Shown here: positions 6,342 through 14,804 of the stretch, piece by piece
Position numbering within the stretch: the first letter of the stretch is position 1
Layout of the letters: every line of letters starts with the position of its first letter
Source: Pedococcus sp.
GTDB lineage: Bacteria > Actinomycetota > Actinomycetes > Actinomycetales > Dermatophilaceae
Reading direction: 5' to 3'
NCBI GenBank assembly: GCA_025936615.1
Contig: JAICSZ010000006.1
Location: 1-15,949 of the forward strand
Length of the DNA: 15,949 nucleotides
Program-made: the position numbers and the translations under genes
The notes under the pieces: model-generated
Told to the model about the DNA's origin: nothing
Databases searched by the model: none
What the model saw: only the letters and a program-made list of their open reading frames with translations

Positions 6342-7559
6342 GTGAGCACCTCGCCCACGCACCTGCACCGCGGGACGCGTGAGTACCGAACGGCCAGCTT
6401 CGTGCTGTTCGTCGCCGGGCTCATGGCCTTCGCGATGCTCTACGTCGTCCAGGGCGTGATGCCCGCGGTCAGCCGCTACTTCGACGTCTCCCCCGCGGCC
6501 TCCAGCCTGACCCTGTCGCTGACCACCCTGCCACTGGCCTTCGCGGTGGTCCTGTGGGCGTCGTGGTCCGAAGGGCTCGGTCGGCGTCGGCTGCTCGTCG
6601 GGGCACTGTTCGGCGCAGCGGTGCTGACGGTGCTCGCGGCCGTCAGCCCGTCGTTCCTCTCCCTGCTCGGCCTGCGCGTGCTGACCGGGCTGGTGCTCGC
6701 CGGCCTGCCGGCCGTCGCGATGGCGTACGTCGCCGAGGAGTTCGCCCCCGGCGGCCTCGGCACGGCGATGGGCCTGTACATCAGCGGCACGGGGCTCGGC
6801 GGCATGACCGGACGGGTCCTCGGCGGGCTCGTCGCCAGCGCCGCGTCGTGGCGGATCGCCCTCGGCGTCGTCGGTGCGGTCTGCCTGGTCGGCACGGCGT
6901 TCGTGGCCCTGCGACTGCCCCGCTCGCGCAACTTCTCGCCGGCCCCCGGGCGCTTCGCCGAGCGCATGGCCGGCCTGCGCCAACCGCTGCGCGACCCGGT
7001 CGTGCTGCGCCTGGCGGTGACGGGCTTCGTGATCATGGGCTCGCTGGTCTCGTACTACAACTACCTCCAGTACCGCCTCGCAGACCCGCCCTTCACCCTT
7101 CCGGCGAGCGTCATCGCGCTGGTCTTCCTGCTCTACGTCTCGGGCACGGTGAGCGCCAACTGGATGGGCCGGCTCGCCGACCGTCGCGGTCGGCACGGCG
7201 TGCTCCTGCTCGGCCTGGCGATCATGGCTGTCGGCGCGCTCGTCTCGCTCACCACGAACCTGCTGCTCGTCCTGCTGGGGACCGCGATGATGGTGTTCGG
7301 GTTCTTCGGCACCCACTCGGTCGCCAGCGGCTGGGTGTCGTCGTGGGCGAACCGGCAGCGTGCACAGGCCTCCTCGCTCTATCTTTTCGGCTACCACGTC
7401 GGATCCAGCCTGGCCGGCTTCGTCGGCGGACTGTTCTTCGCGCAGTTCGGGTGGGCCGGTGAGGTGGGCACGGTGCTCGTCCTGCTCGCCGTCGGCGGGC
7501 TCGTCGCCGTGGGGCTGCCGACCGGACCACGACCCCAGGAGGTGGACGATGCGCCCTGA
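6342..7559 (+). CDS. MFS transporter, YnfM/AraJ-like 12-helix family
   Basis: A 405-residue membrane protein with the hydrophobic periodicity of a 12-helix major facilitator. The loop between helices 2 and 3 carries a motif-A-like WSEGLGRRR (about 75-83). The first half has VLTGLVLAGLPAVAMAYVAEEF and GLYISGTGLGGMTGRVLGG, as in YnfM-type proteins, and a matching loop GRLADRRGRHG occurs in the second half. YnfM relatives are proton-driven carriers, often annotated as efflux, but the direction and substrate cannot be told here. I place the start at GTG 6342, which is 7 bases after TACACT and lacks a ribosome site (leaderless); longer in-frame starts would run through the divergent promoter. It overlaps the second GntR gene by 11 bases, so the two are co-transcribed. 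Confidence 0.88.
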   Translation: MSTSPTHLHRGTREYRTASFVLFVAGLMAFAMLYVVQGVMPAVSRYFDVSPAASSLTLSLTTLPLAFAVVLWASWSEGLGRRRLLVGALFGAAVLTVLAAVSPSFLSLLGLRVLTGLVLAGLPAVAMAYVAEEFAPGGLGTAMGLYISGTGLGGMTGRVLGGLVASAASWRIALGVVGAVCLVGTAFVALRLPRSRNFSPAPGRFAERMAGLRQPLRDPVVLRLAVTGFVIMGSLVSYYNYLQYRLADPPFTLPASVIALVFLLYVSGTVSANWMGRLADRRGRHGVLLLGLAIMAVGALVSLTTNLLLVLLGTAMMVFGFFGTHSVASGWVSSWANRQRAQASSLYLFGYHVGSSLAGFVGGLFFAQFGWAGEVGTVLVLLAVGGLVAVGLPTGPRPQEVDDAP

Positions 7560-8202
7560 CGAGATCGCGGTCGCACTGCGACGCGCCTTGCGCGAGAGGG
7601 CGATCCGGCCTGGTCAGGCGATCAACCAGGACGAGCTCGCCCGTCAGTACGGCGTCAGCCGGATCCCCCTGCGGGAGGCCTTGCGCACGCTGGTCGGCGA
7701 GGGCCTGATCATCATGCGTCCGGGGCTGGGCGCCGTCGTCACCGAGCTGCAGGTCTCCGAGGTCCAGGAGCTCTACGGCCTGCGGCTGCAGCTCGAGCCG
7801 CCACTCGCGGAGCCGGTCGTCGACCACGTCCGCCGGCGTGACACCGAGGACCTCGCCGCCCTGGTCGAGACCATGGGCGGCCTGGAGCAGGAGCAGTCCG
7901 AGGAGTGGTCGGGGCTGAACTACCGCTTCCACCGCCGCCTCTACGAGCTGTCCGAGCAGAAGCACGCGGTCCGTCTCGTGGTACAGGTGCTCAACCTGGT
8001 CGAGCCGTACGCCCGGGTCCACGCCCACGTCCTCGGCTCGCGCCCCCGGATGCAGAAGGAACGCGTAGCCATGGTGGAAGCCCTGCGTGCCGGTGACGTG
8101 GCGGCCCTCGAGGCGCTGCTGCGCGACAGCATCGACGGTGCTCGCGCCGAGCTGGTCGCCTCGATGGGTGAGGGGCCGATCACCCGCCTCCTGCCCGACT
8201 GA
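7549..8202 (+). CDS. GntR family regulator, FCD subfamily (second copy, altered metal site)
   Basis: A 217-residue regulator translated from ATG 7549, inside the end of the MFS gene and behind a strong AGGAGGTG (7537-7544). The winged helix has QDELARQYGVSRIPLREALRTL, nearly identical in its recognition helix to the other GntR protein of this locus (SRVPLREAL against SRIPLREAL). The FCD domain keeps Asn124 and His128 (NYRFH), but the two later metal histidines of the first copy align with Arg172 (KERVAMVEAL) and Asp193 (LLRDSID). It may therefore bind its effector without metal, or bind a different one. Its place between the MFS and ABC transporter genes, plus shared operator-like sites, suggests it controls both. 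Confidence 0.92.
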   Translation: MRPDEIAVALRRALRERAIRPGQAINQDELARQYGVSRIPLREALRTLVGEGLIIMRPGLGAVVTELQVSEVQELYGLRLQLEPPLAEPVVDHVRRRDTEDLAALVETMGGLEQEQSEEWSGLNYRFHRRLYELSEQKHAVRLVVQVLNLVEPYARVHAHVLGSRPRMQKERVAMVEALRAGDVAALEALLRDSIDGARAELVASMGEGPITRLLPD

Positions 8203-8240
8203 CCGCGCCCGAAGGGCGAGATGGACCGCGAAGCCGGCCA

Positions 8241-8254
8241 CGCGGCATACCGTC
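8241..8254. repeat. Copy of the CGCGGCATACCGTC intergenic motif
   Basis: The 14 bases here are identical to the right arm of the inverted repeat at 13092-13105. This single copy lies 39 bp after the stop of the second GntR gene, in a 203-bp spacer that otherwise holds the livK operators and promoter. No function is known to me. Confidence 0.5.
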
Positions 8255-8320
8255 GCCTTGCGACCCAAACGCCGCAGGTCAGCGGCTTGGTGGAGAACGG
8301 CGGTCGGAGGGCACCCTCGG

Positions 8321-8380
8321 TTGGATCCAATATCCAGATCCCTTGTGTGTGGCGCAGATCACCTGTATACGTTGTATCAA
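8321..8380 (+). promoter_or_regulatory. livK promoter with two candidate GntR/FCD operators
   Basis: TTGGATCCAA (8321-8330) is a perfect 10-bp palindrome; with the next T it matches 11 of 12 bases of the ATTGGATCCAAT operator I recall for the FCD regulator VanR. Further down, TGTATACG (8364-8371) and TTGTATCAA (8372-8380) sit side by side, with TGTAT repeated 9 bp apart; TGTATAC matches the palindrome before the MFS gene. A possible promoter is TTGTGT (8343-8348), a 17-bp spacer, then TATACG (8366-8371), so the second site would cover the -10. Repression relieved by a metabolite is the expected logic. Confidence 0.5.
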
Positions 8381-8405
8381 CCCCCGACGATGAGAGGCGA
8401 TCCGC

Positions 8406-9647
8406 GTGAGATCCAAGTCGAAGTCCCTGTCCCTGGTCGCGGTGGTCGCAGCCACCACGCTGGTCGCCGCCGGGTGCGGCTCCAAGGGCGAGAAGACCGC
8501 CAGCTCCGGCGGTGGGTCCGGCACCCTGGCCATCGGCGCCTCGATGTCGCTGACCGGTGCGCTGGCCCGCGAGGGCGCCCTCACCAAGGAGGGCTACGAG
8601 CTGTGCCAGGACAAGGTCAACGCCAAGGGTGGCGCGGACATCGGTGGCAAGAAGGTCAAGCTGGACATCCAGTTCCAGGACGACACCTCCAAGCCCGACA
8701 CGGCCGCCCAGCTCGTCGACCAGTTCAACGACAAGGGCGTCAAGCTGATCCTCTCCTCCTACGGATCGGCCAACACAGAGGCCCAGGCCTCGGTGATCGA
8801 GCGCAACGGCCAGGTCATGGCGGACTCGGCCGGCGCGGACAACAAGATCTTCGAGAAGGGCTACAAGCGCACCTTCGCCGTCCTGTCCCCGGCAACCGAG
8901 TACGCCGCCTCGATGGTCAAGGCGATCAAGGAGCTGGCACAGCCGCAGCCCAAGACGGTCGCGATCCTGTCGGCCGACGACGGCTTCTCCAAGACCGTCG
9001 CCGAGGGTGGTGCGGCCGCCGCGAAGGAGGCCGGGTACACCGTCCTGCCCACCCAGCTCTTCCCCAACGGCACCTCGGACGTGAGCTCGGCGCTGACCAA
9101 GATCAAGGGGGACAAGCCCGACGTCATCATCGGCTCGGTCCACCTCGTCGAGGGCGTGGCGATCATCAAGCAGGCCAAGGAGCTCGGGGTCGTGCCGTCC
9201 GGCGGCTTCGGCGAGTCCGTGGCACCCCCCACGCCCGACTTCGCCAAGACCCTGGGCAAGGACGCCGAGAACGTCCTCGGGTCGAGCCAGTGGACCGACT
9301 CCACCAAGGGCAGTGACAAGTACTTCGGCACCGCGAAGGACTACGCCAAGGACATCAACGCCAAGTACGGCCACGCCCCCGACTACCACGACGCCGAGGC
9401 GAGCGCCGCCTGCCTCGCGCTGGTGCTGGCGGCCGAGAAGGCCGGCTCCACCGACGCCGACAAGGTGCGTGACGCCCTCGCCGGCCTCGACACCGAGTCG
9501 TTCTTCGGCCACCTGAAGTTCAACGACAAGGGGCAGAACGTCTACAAGCCGATGTCCGTCATCCAGGTCCAGGGCGGCAAGGCGGTCACCGTGTGGCCCA
9601 CCGACTCCGCGGAGGCCAAGATGATCTGGCCCGGCACGAAGCAGTGA
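8406..9647 (+). CDS. livK: HAAT-type ABC transporter substrate-binding lipoprotein (LivK-like)
   Basis: A 413-residue extracytoplasmic binding protein of the Peripla_BP_6 / LivK type. It starts at GTG 8406 after GAGAGG (8392-8397) with a basic, hydrophobic signal peptide and lipobox VAAGC; Cys24 would be lipid-anchored. The mature protein opens with GTLAIGASMSLTGALAREG, followed by YELCQDKVNAKGG and IQFQDDTSKPDTAAQLVDQF, the usual ligand-cleft framework. Family members bind branched amino acids, amides, urea, aromatic acids or short dicarboxylates, so the symbol shows family only. Given its catabolic neighbours, a branched or dicarboxylic acid is a reasonable guess. It is the first gene of the coupled operon; its stop overlaps the permease start by four bases (GTGA). 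Confidence 0.92.
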   Translation: MRSKSKSLSLVAVVAATTLVAAGCGSKGEKTASSGGGSGTLAIGASMSLTGALAREGALTKEGYELCQDKVNAKGGADIGGKKVKLDIQFQDDTSKPDTAAQLVDQFNDKGVKLILSSYGSANTEAQASVIERNGQVMADSAGADNKIFEKGYKRTFAVLSPATEYAASMVKAIKELAQPQPKTVAILSADDGFSKTVAEGGAAAAKEAGYTVLPTQLFPNGTSDVSSALTKIKGDKPDVIIGSVHLVEGVAIIKQAKELGVVPSGGFGESVAPPTPDFAKTLGKDAENVLGSSQWTDSTKGSDKYFGTAKDYAKDINAKYGHAPDYHDAEASAACLALVLAAEKAGSTDADKVRDALAGLDTESFFGHLKFNDKGQNVYKPMSVIQVQGGKAVTVWPTDSAEAKMIWPGTKQ

Positions 9648-10528
9648 GCCAGTTCCTCCAGGCCACGATCTACGGCCTCCTCCAGGGAGGGCTCCTCGCG
9701 CTGATCGCCGTGGGGTTCTCCCTGGTGTGGGGCGTGATGAACGTCGTCAACCTGGCGCACGGCTCGTTCGTGATCCTCGGCGCCTACGTCGGCTGGAAGC
9801 TCAACAGCGCCATGGGGCTCGACCCGTTCCTCGGGATGCTCGTCGCCGCGGCGGTCCTGTTCGCGGTGGGCTACGTCCTGCAGCGCTGGCTCATCAACCT
9901 GGTCATCAACGGACCGATCTTCATCACCCTGCTGCTCACGTTCGGGCTCGACCTGCTGATCGTGCAGGGCATGAACATCGTGTTCAGTGCCGACTACCGC
10001 AGCATCAAGACCTCGTATGCCGGTGACAGCCTTGCGCTGGGATCCGTCCGGGTGCCGGTGGGCCGCCTCCTCGCGTTCGTGGTCGCGGTCATCGTCACCT
10101 TCGCGCTGGTCGCCCTGGTGAACCGCACCCGGACCGGGCTGTCGATCATGGCGACCGGCATGGACCGGGGGGCCGCGAGGCTGATGGGCATCCGGGCTCG
10201 ACACGCCTACGCCCTCACCTTCGGGATCGCGGCGGCACTCGCCGGGATGGCCGGGACCATGGTCGGCACGGTGGGCACCTTCAACCCCGCCGCCGCGGGC
10301 GGGTACACCCTGCTGTCGTTCGTCATCGCCGTGCTCGGCGGTCTCGGGAACATGTACGGCGCCCTCGTCGGCGGCCTCCTCATCGGGCTGGTCGAGGCGT
10401 GGGGTGGCCAGTACCTGCCGGGCACCTGGGTCAACGCGCTGGCGTTCGCGGTGCTGGTGCTCGTGCTGATCTTCCGCCCGTCCGGCCTGGTCGGCCGGGC
10501 CTACTACGCCGCGCGCCAGGAGGTGTGA
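9644..10528 (+). CDS. livH: HAAT ABC transporter permease (LivH-like)
   Basis: A 294-residue permease rich in transmembrane helices. It begins at GTG 9644 in a GTGA overlap with the binding-protein stop. The N-terminal block LLALIAVGFSLVWGVMNVVNLAHGSF is the hallmark of LivH permeases, and the late loop FVIAVLGGLGNMYGALVGGLLIGLVEA is the cytoplasmic coupling region followed by the last helices. It pairs with the LivM-like protein encoded next to form the membrane channel. The length is typical for the family (about 290). Confidence 0.94.
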   Translation: MSQFLQATIYGLLQGGLLALIAVGFSLVWGVMNVVNLAHGSFVILGAYVGWKLNSAMGLDPFLGMLVAAAVLFAVGYVLQRWLINLVINGPIFITLLLTFGLDLLIVQGMNIVFSADYRSIKTSYAGDSLALGSVRVPVGRLLAFVVAVIVTFALVALVNRTRTGLSIMATGMDRGAARLMGIRARHAYALTFGIAAALAGMAGTMVGTVGTFNPAAAGGYTLLSFVIAVLGGLGNMYGALVGGLLIGLVEAWGGQYLPGTWVNALAFAVLVLVLIFRPSGLVGRAYYAARQEV

Positions 10529-11583
10529 TGAGCACGGAGGCCAGCACCCACGACGCCGAGGCAGCGGAGCTCGACGCCACCACCCGTCCCGGCAACGAGC
10601 CGGTCTGGCACCGCTGGCTGCCGTTCGGCCTGCTGCTGCTCGGCGTGCTCATCATGCTGGGGCTGCAGAGCCAGCTCTACTCCGGCCAGGAGCGGACCGT
10701 CTCGGCGATCTTCATGTTCGTCGCGCTCGCCCAGGGCTGGAACATCATCGGCGGCTTCACCGGCTACGCATCGTTCGGCCAGGTGGTCTTCTTCGGCATC
10801 GGCGGCTACTTCACCGCCGTCGCGATGAGCCACTGGGGCTTCAACTTCTGGGTGTCCCTGGTCGTCAGTGGGTTGGTGGCCGCGGTGTTCGGCGCACTGA
10901 TCGGCCTGCCGCTGCTGCGCCTCAAGGGCCACTACTTCGCGATCGCCACCCTCGGTGTCGCCGAGGGCATGCGCGAGGTCGTCACCAACGTCCCGACGCT
11001 CACCGGCGGCGGTGCCGGCATCTCGGTCCCGACCGTGGGCAAGGACGCCACCACCCACTACCTCGGCAACGACGGCTTCTACCTGCTCTACCTCGCCGTC
11101 GCCGTGCTCTCACTGCTGGTGGCGATCCTGGTGTCGCGCAACAAGTTCGGCTTCGCACTGCGCGCGATCCACCAGGACGAGGACGCCGCCGCGGCGATGG
11201 GTGTCAACACCACCCGGGCCAAGGTGAGTGCCTTCGCCCTGTCCGGCCTGCTCACCGGGCTGGTCGGCTCCACCTACGCGTTCCAGCAGGTGACGATCTT
11301 CCCCGAGCGGCTCTTCGACGTCGACATCACCGTGCTCATGGTCGTCATGGTCGTCATCGGGGGCAGCGGCACGGTCCTCGGCCCACTGCTCGGCGCGGTC
11401 GCCCTGCAGTTCCTGTCCGAGTACCTGCGCCGCAACTTCACCGAGGTCCACACCTTCATCCTCGGCGCGATCATCATCGCGGCCGTCGTGCTGCTGCCCC
11501 AGGGAGCGGTCAACTACGTCCGCGAGGCGCGCCAGTCCGGGGAGTGGTCGCTGCTCGCCAACGTCCGGAGGTACCGACTTTGA
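10528..11583 (+). CDS. livM: HAAT ABC transporter permease (LivM-like)
   Basis: A 351-residue permease with an acidic cytoplasmic N-terminal tail of about 30 residues before the first helix. Family marks: IFMFVALAQGWNIIGGFTGYASFGQVVFFGIGGY near the start, LKGHYFAIATLGVAEGMREVV in the middle, and MVVIGGSGTVLGPLLGAVALQFLSEYLR near the end. ATG 10528 overlaps the LivH stop (TGATG) and lies 4 bases after AGGAGG; an in-frame GTG just before it (10525) is possible. Partner of LivH in the importer. Confidence 0.94.
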   Translation: MSTEASTHDAEAAELDATTRPGNEPVWHRWLPFGLLLLGVLIMLGLQSQLYSGQERTVSAIFMFVALAQGWNIIGGFTGYASFGQVVFFGIGGYFTAVAMSHWGFNFWVSLVVSGLVAAVFGALIGLPLLRLKGHYFAIATLGVAEGMREVVTNVPTLTGGGAGISVPTVGKDATTHYLGNDGFYLLYLAVAVLSLLVAILVSRNKFGFALRAIHQDEDAAAAMGVNTTRAKVSAFALSGLLTGLVGSTYAFQQVTIFPERLFDVDITVLMVVMVVIGGSGTVLGPLLGAVALQFLSEYLRRNFTEVHTFILGAIIIAAVVLLPQGAVNYVREARQSGEWSLLANVRRYRL

Positions 11584-12337
11584 CCACGACACCCGTGCTC
11601 GAGACCCGCGGACTGGGCCGGCGGTTCGGTGGCCTGAGGGCCGTCGACGACGTCTCGTTCAGCGTGCCCGAGGGCCAGGTCCTCGGCGTGATCGGCCCCA
11701 ACGGTGCGGGCAAGAGCACCTTCATCAACCTCGTGACCGGCCACATCCGGCCCACGTCGGGCCAGGTGCTCATCGAGGGCCGGGACATGACGGGCGCGAA
11801 GCCCTGGAGCATCGCCCACGCCGGGGTGTCCCGCACCTTCCAGATCGTCAAGCCGTTCCGCGGCATGAGCGTGCGCGAGAACGTCGCGGTCGGGATCCTG
11901 TACGGCCGCAAGGGGACCAGCCGCATGAGCCAGGCCCTCGAGCAGGCCGACGAGGTACTCGCCGAGGTCGGCATGAGCAGGCTCGGCGACCGCGCACCGG
12001 GTGGCCTGTCGGTGGCCGACGCGCGCCGGCTCGAGTTCGCCAAGGCGCTGGCACTGCGGCCCCGGCTGCTGCTGCTCGACGAAGTGATGGCCGGCCTTCG
12101 CCACAGCGAGATCGAGCCGAGCCTGGAGCTCATCAAGTCGCTCAAGGAGCGGGGCCTGACCATCATCGTCGTGGAGCACGTCATGAAGGCCATCCTCGCG
12201 ATCAGCGACCAGGTCCTCGTCCTCCACCAGGGCAAGGTCCTGACGGCGGGTGAGCCGCGCAGCGTGCTGTCCGACCCCCGCGTCATCGAGGCCTACCTCG
12301 GCCAGCGCTACGTCCAGCGCCGCGAAGGGGGCCGGTC

Positions 12338-12341
<4 letters not shown>
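11580..12341 (+). CDS. livG: HAAT ABC transporter ATPase (LivG-like)
   Basis: A 253-residue ATPase. Walker A GPNGAGKST (39-47), Q-loop Gln88 in TFQIVKPF, Walker B LLLLDE (163-168) and switch His200 are clear. The signature is LSVADARR (143-150) instead of LSGGQ or LSYGQ; a subset of LivG proteins has a similar LTLAD-type signature, so it is probably functional. I take TTG 11580 as the start: it overlaps the LivM stop (TTGA), follows GGAGG by 8 bases and gives the expected short N-terminus TTTPVLETRGLGRRFGG. An ATG at 11544 would overlap LivM by 40 bases with no ribosome site. It works as a pair with LivF. Confidence 0.93.
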
Positions 12342-13042
<701 letters not shown>

Positions 13043-13061
13043 CCTGGCGGTCACCATGGAC

Positions 13062-13105
13062 GACGGTATGCCGCGTGCGCGCCCCCATCCGCGCGGCATA
13101 CCGTC
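13062..13105. repeat. 14-bp perfect inverted repeat (GGTATGCC element)
   Basis: GACGGTATGCCGCG (13062-13075) and its exact complement CGCGGCATACCGTC (13092-13105) flank a 16-base loop. RNA from either strand would fold into a stable hairpin. It could end the transporter transcript, although no T-run follows. TACCGT within the right arm (13099-13104) is also a possible TANNNT -10, 7 bases before the ATG of the next gene. The right arm is repeated exactly at 8241-8254. Confidence 0.7.
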
Positions 13106-13111
13106 TGCACC

Positions 13112-14073
13112 ATGGGCCTGACGCGGGTGGTGGTGCTGGACGACTACCAGGACGCCGCGCGCGACCACGCGGACTGGGCCTCCCTGCCCAGCTGCGAGGT
13201 GGAGTTCGTCCACGAGCCGCTGTCGTCGGGCCCGACGGTGGTGGCCCACCTCGCCAGTGCCGACGTCGTGGTCGCGATGCGGGAGCGCACGGCCTTTCCC
13301 CGTGACGTGCTCGAGCAGCTGCCGCGGCTGCGGCTGCTCGTCACGACCGGCGCCAAGAACGCCGCGATCGACCTCGCCGCGGCGGCCGAGCTGGGGATCA
13401 CGGTCAGCGGTACCGAGTCGCTGGCACACCCGCCCGCCGAGCTGACGTTCGCGCTGCTGCTGGCCCTCGCCCGCGGCGTGGCCACCGAGGACCGGGCGCT
13501 GCGTGAGGGCCGGTGGCAGACCACGCTCGGGTTCGCGCTGGCCGGACAGCGGCTCGGGGTGGTCGGGCTCGGGCGGATCGGTGGACGGGTGGCCGAGCTG
13601 GGCGGCGGGTTCGGGATGGACGTGGTGGCGTGGTCGCCGAACCTCACGGCCGGCGCGCCGCGGAGGTCGGCGCGACCGCGGTGACCAAACATGAGCTGCT
13701 GCAGACCGCACGGTTCGTGAGTGTTCACCTCAAGCTGGGTGAGCGGAGCCGCGGCACCATCGGCGCGCCGGAACTCGCGCTGATGCGGCCGGACGCCTAC
13801 CTCGTCAACACCGCCCGCGCCGGGCTGGTCGACACCGAAGCGCTCGTGGCGGCGCTCGTGACGGGGGCGGTCGCCGGGGCGGGGCTCGACGTCTTCGACG
13901 ACGAGCCGTTGCCGCGCGACCACCCGCTGCTCTCGGCTCCGAACACGGTGCTGCTGCCCCACCTCGGCTACGTCGTGGAGCAGGGCTACGACGTCTACTA
14001 CGGCCAGGCGGTGGAGGACATCGCCGCGTTCCTCGCCGGGGCGCCCGTTCGGCTGCTCACGCCGGGCGGCTGA
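13112..14073 (+). pseudogene. D-2-hydroxyacid dehydrogenase, disrupted by a one-base frameshift
   Basis: The two halves of one NAD-dependent D-2-hydroxyacid dehydrogenase are in different frames. Frame one, from ATG 13112, holds the start of the substrate domain, TTGAKNAAIDLAAAAELG, and the NAD-binding motif GLGRIG (152-157), and then stops at 13684 after WSPNLTAG plus a nonsense tail. Frame two picks up at about 13655 with AAEVGATAV and continues to VNTARAGLVD (catalytic Arg), FDDEPLPRDHPL (catalytic Glu) and LLPHLGYV (catalytic His), ending at 14073. The span of 962 bases is one short of a multiple of three, and adding one base near 13650-13655 restores about 320 residues, the normal family length. 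Either a real recent mutation or a sequencing error in a GC-rich run. If intact it would reduce 2-oxoacids or oxidise D-2-hydroxyacids. Confidence 0.85.
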
Positions 14074-14095
14074 GGGCGGACGGCGCCGTCCCCTG

Positions 14096-14168
14096 AGCCG
14101 GTGACGGGACTCGAACCCGTAACCACTCGCTTACAAGGCGAGTGCGCTGCCAATTGCGCCACACCGGC
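14096..14168 (-). tRNA. tRNA-Thr (anticodon TGT)
   Basis: Reads on the minus strand as a full cloverleaf of 73 bases including the discriminator. Acceptor GCCGGTG pairs with CACCGGC; D stem GCGC/GCGC; anticodon stem CTCGC/GCGAG encloses loop CTTGTAA, so anticodon TGT decodes ACA (Thr); T arm ACGGG-TTCGAGT-CCCGT. The discriminator is T and CCA is not encoded. TAGCAT at 14210-14205 is a plausible -10 about 36 bases upstream. No integrase or direct repeat was seen beside it. Confidence 0.95.
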
Positions 14169-14235
14169 ACCCACACGCAGTCGTATGCCGCGTGGGCGCC
14201 GCCGATGCTACCTGCGCCGGAGCCGACATCACCCA

Positions 14236-14266
14236 TAGGGACTAGCACAAAAGCCCTTTGTCCCAA
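14236..14266. promoter_or_regulatory. GGGAC/GTCCC dyad upstream of the small secreted protein
   Basis: GGGAC at 14238-14242 and GTCCC at 14260-14264 form a dyad with 17 bases between, in an AT-richer patch. The right half reads TTGGGAC on the minus strand, which recalls DevR/DosR-type half-sites, but the spacing and the missing base do not match that consensus. It lies about 65 bp upstream of the ATG at 14330. Treated only as a possible binding site. Confidence 0.25.
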
Positions 14267-14329
14267 GCCGTCGAACCATCCACAGTCGTCCTGCGAAGAC
14301 ATCGCATCCCGATACATCAGGAGGCCACC

Positions 14330-14761
14330 ATGTCCCGACGCTCCACCCTCGTCCTCGCGGTGCTGGCACCCCTCGCCACTGGCGTGCTCGTCGCCTCGCC
14401 AGCACACGCAGACCCCGTCGGCGCCCAGGGCGCCCTCCCGCTCACCGTCACCTGTGACAACGGTGCGGTGTACGACGTGATCTCCAACGGCAACGGGAAC
14501 TGGACGCCCGCGCACGACCTCGACAGCACCTCCACCCTGGTGCCGGTCTCCTTCGGCGAGACCACCTTCACGGTGACCGATGCCAGCGGCACGGTGCTGG
14601 ACTCGGAGACCACGCCCGCGGGCACCAAGGGCCAGTCCGGCAAGCAGGTGCGCGGGACGGCCATCAGCTGCTCCTACACCGGAGGCGGGATGGACCCGGA
14701 GTCCGGCATGGTCTTCACCCTCTCCGGAACCGTGGAGGGCTTCATCACGCCGGCACGCTGA
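14330..14761 (+). CDS. Small secreted protein of unknown function
   Basis: A 143-residue protein that I do not recognise. ATG 14330 follows a perfect AGGAGG (14319-14324) by 5 bases. Residues 1-27 are a classic Sec signal peptide: MSRR, a hydrophobic run, then SPAHA with cleavage before Asp28. The mature part (about 116 residues) is rich in Thr, Ser, Gly and Val, looks all-beta, and has exactly two cysteines (Cys42 in VTCDNG and Cys114 in ISCSYTG) that probably form one disulfide. No lipobox, sortase signal or enzymatic motif is visible. It converges on the rpf gene with a strong hairpin between them. A cell-surface or envelope-associated role is possible, but nothing here shows one. Confidence 0.85.
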   Translation: MSRRSTLVLAVLAPLATGVLVASPAHADPVGAQGALPLTVTCDNGAVYDVISNGNGNWTPAHDLDSTSTLVPVSFGETTFTVTDASGTVLDSETTPAGTKGQSGKQVRGTAISCSYTGGGMDPESGMVFTLSGTVEGFITPAR

Positions 14762-14804
14762 ACAGCAGGCCACGGCGGCAGCCACTAGGCACACGGCCAA
14801 CACT

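Noticed and set aside
7941..9512. Minus-strand open frame of about 520 codons opposite the second GntR gene and livK
   Set aside because: Antisense to recognised genes and spanning the livK promoter; its composition is a mirror of the plus-strand codons, with no recognisable motif.
14096..14168. tRNA-Thr as an attachment site for an integrated element
   Set aside because: No integrase, no repeated tRNA 3' end within the window and no change of gene type on either side.
14236..14266. True DevR/DosR box upstream of the secreted protein
   Set aside because: The half-site lacks one base of the consensus and the two halves are 17 bases apart instead of 4, so I keep it only as a dyad.
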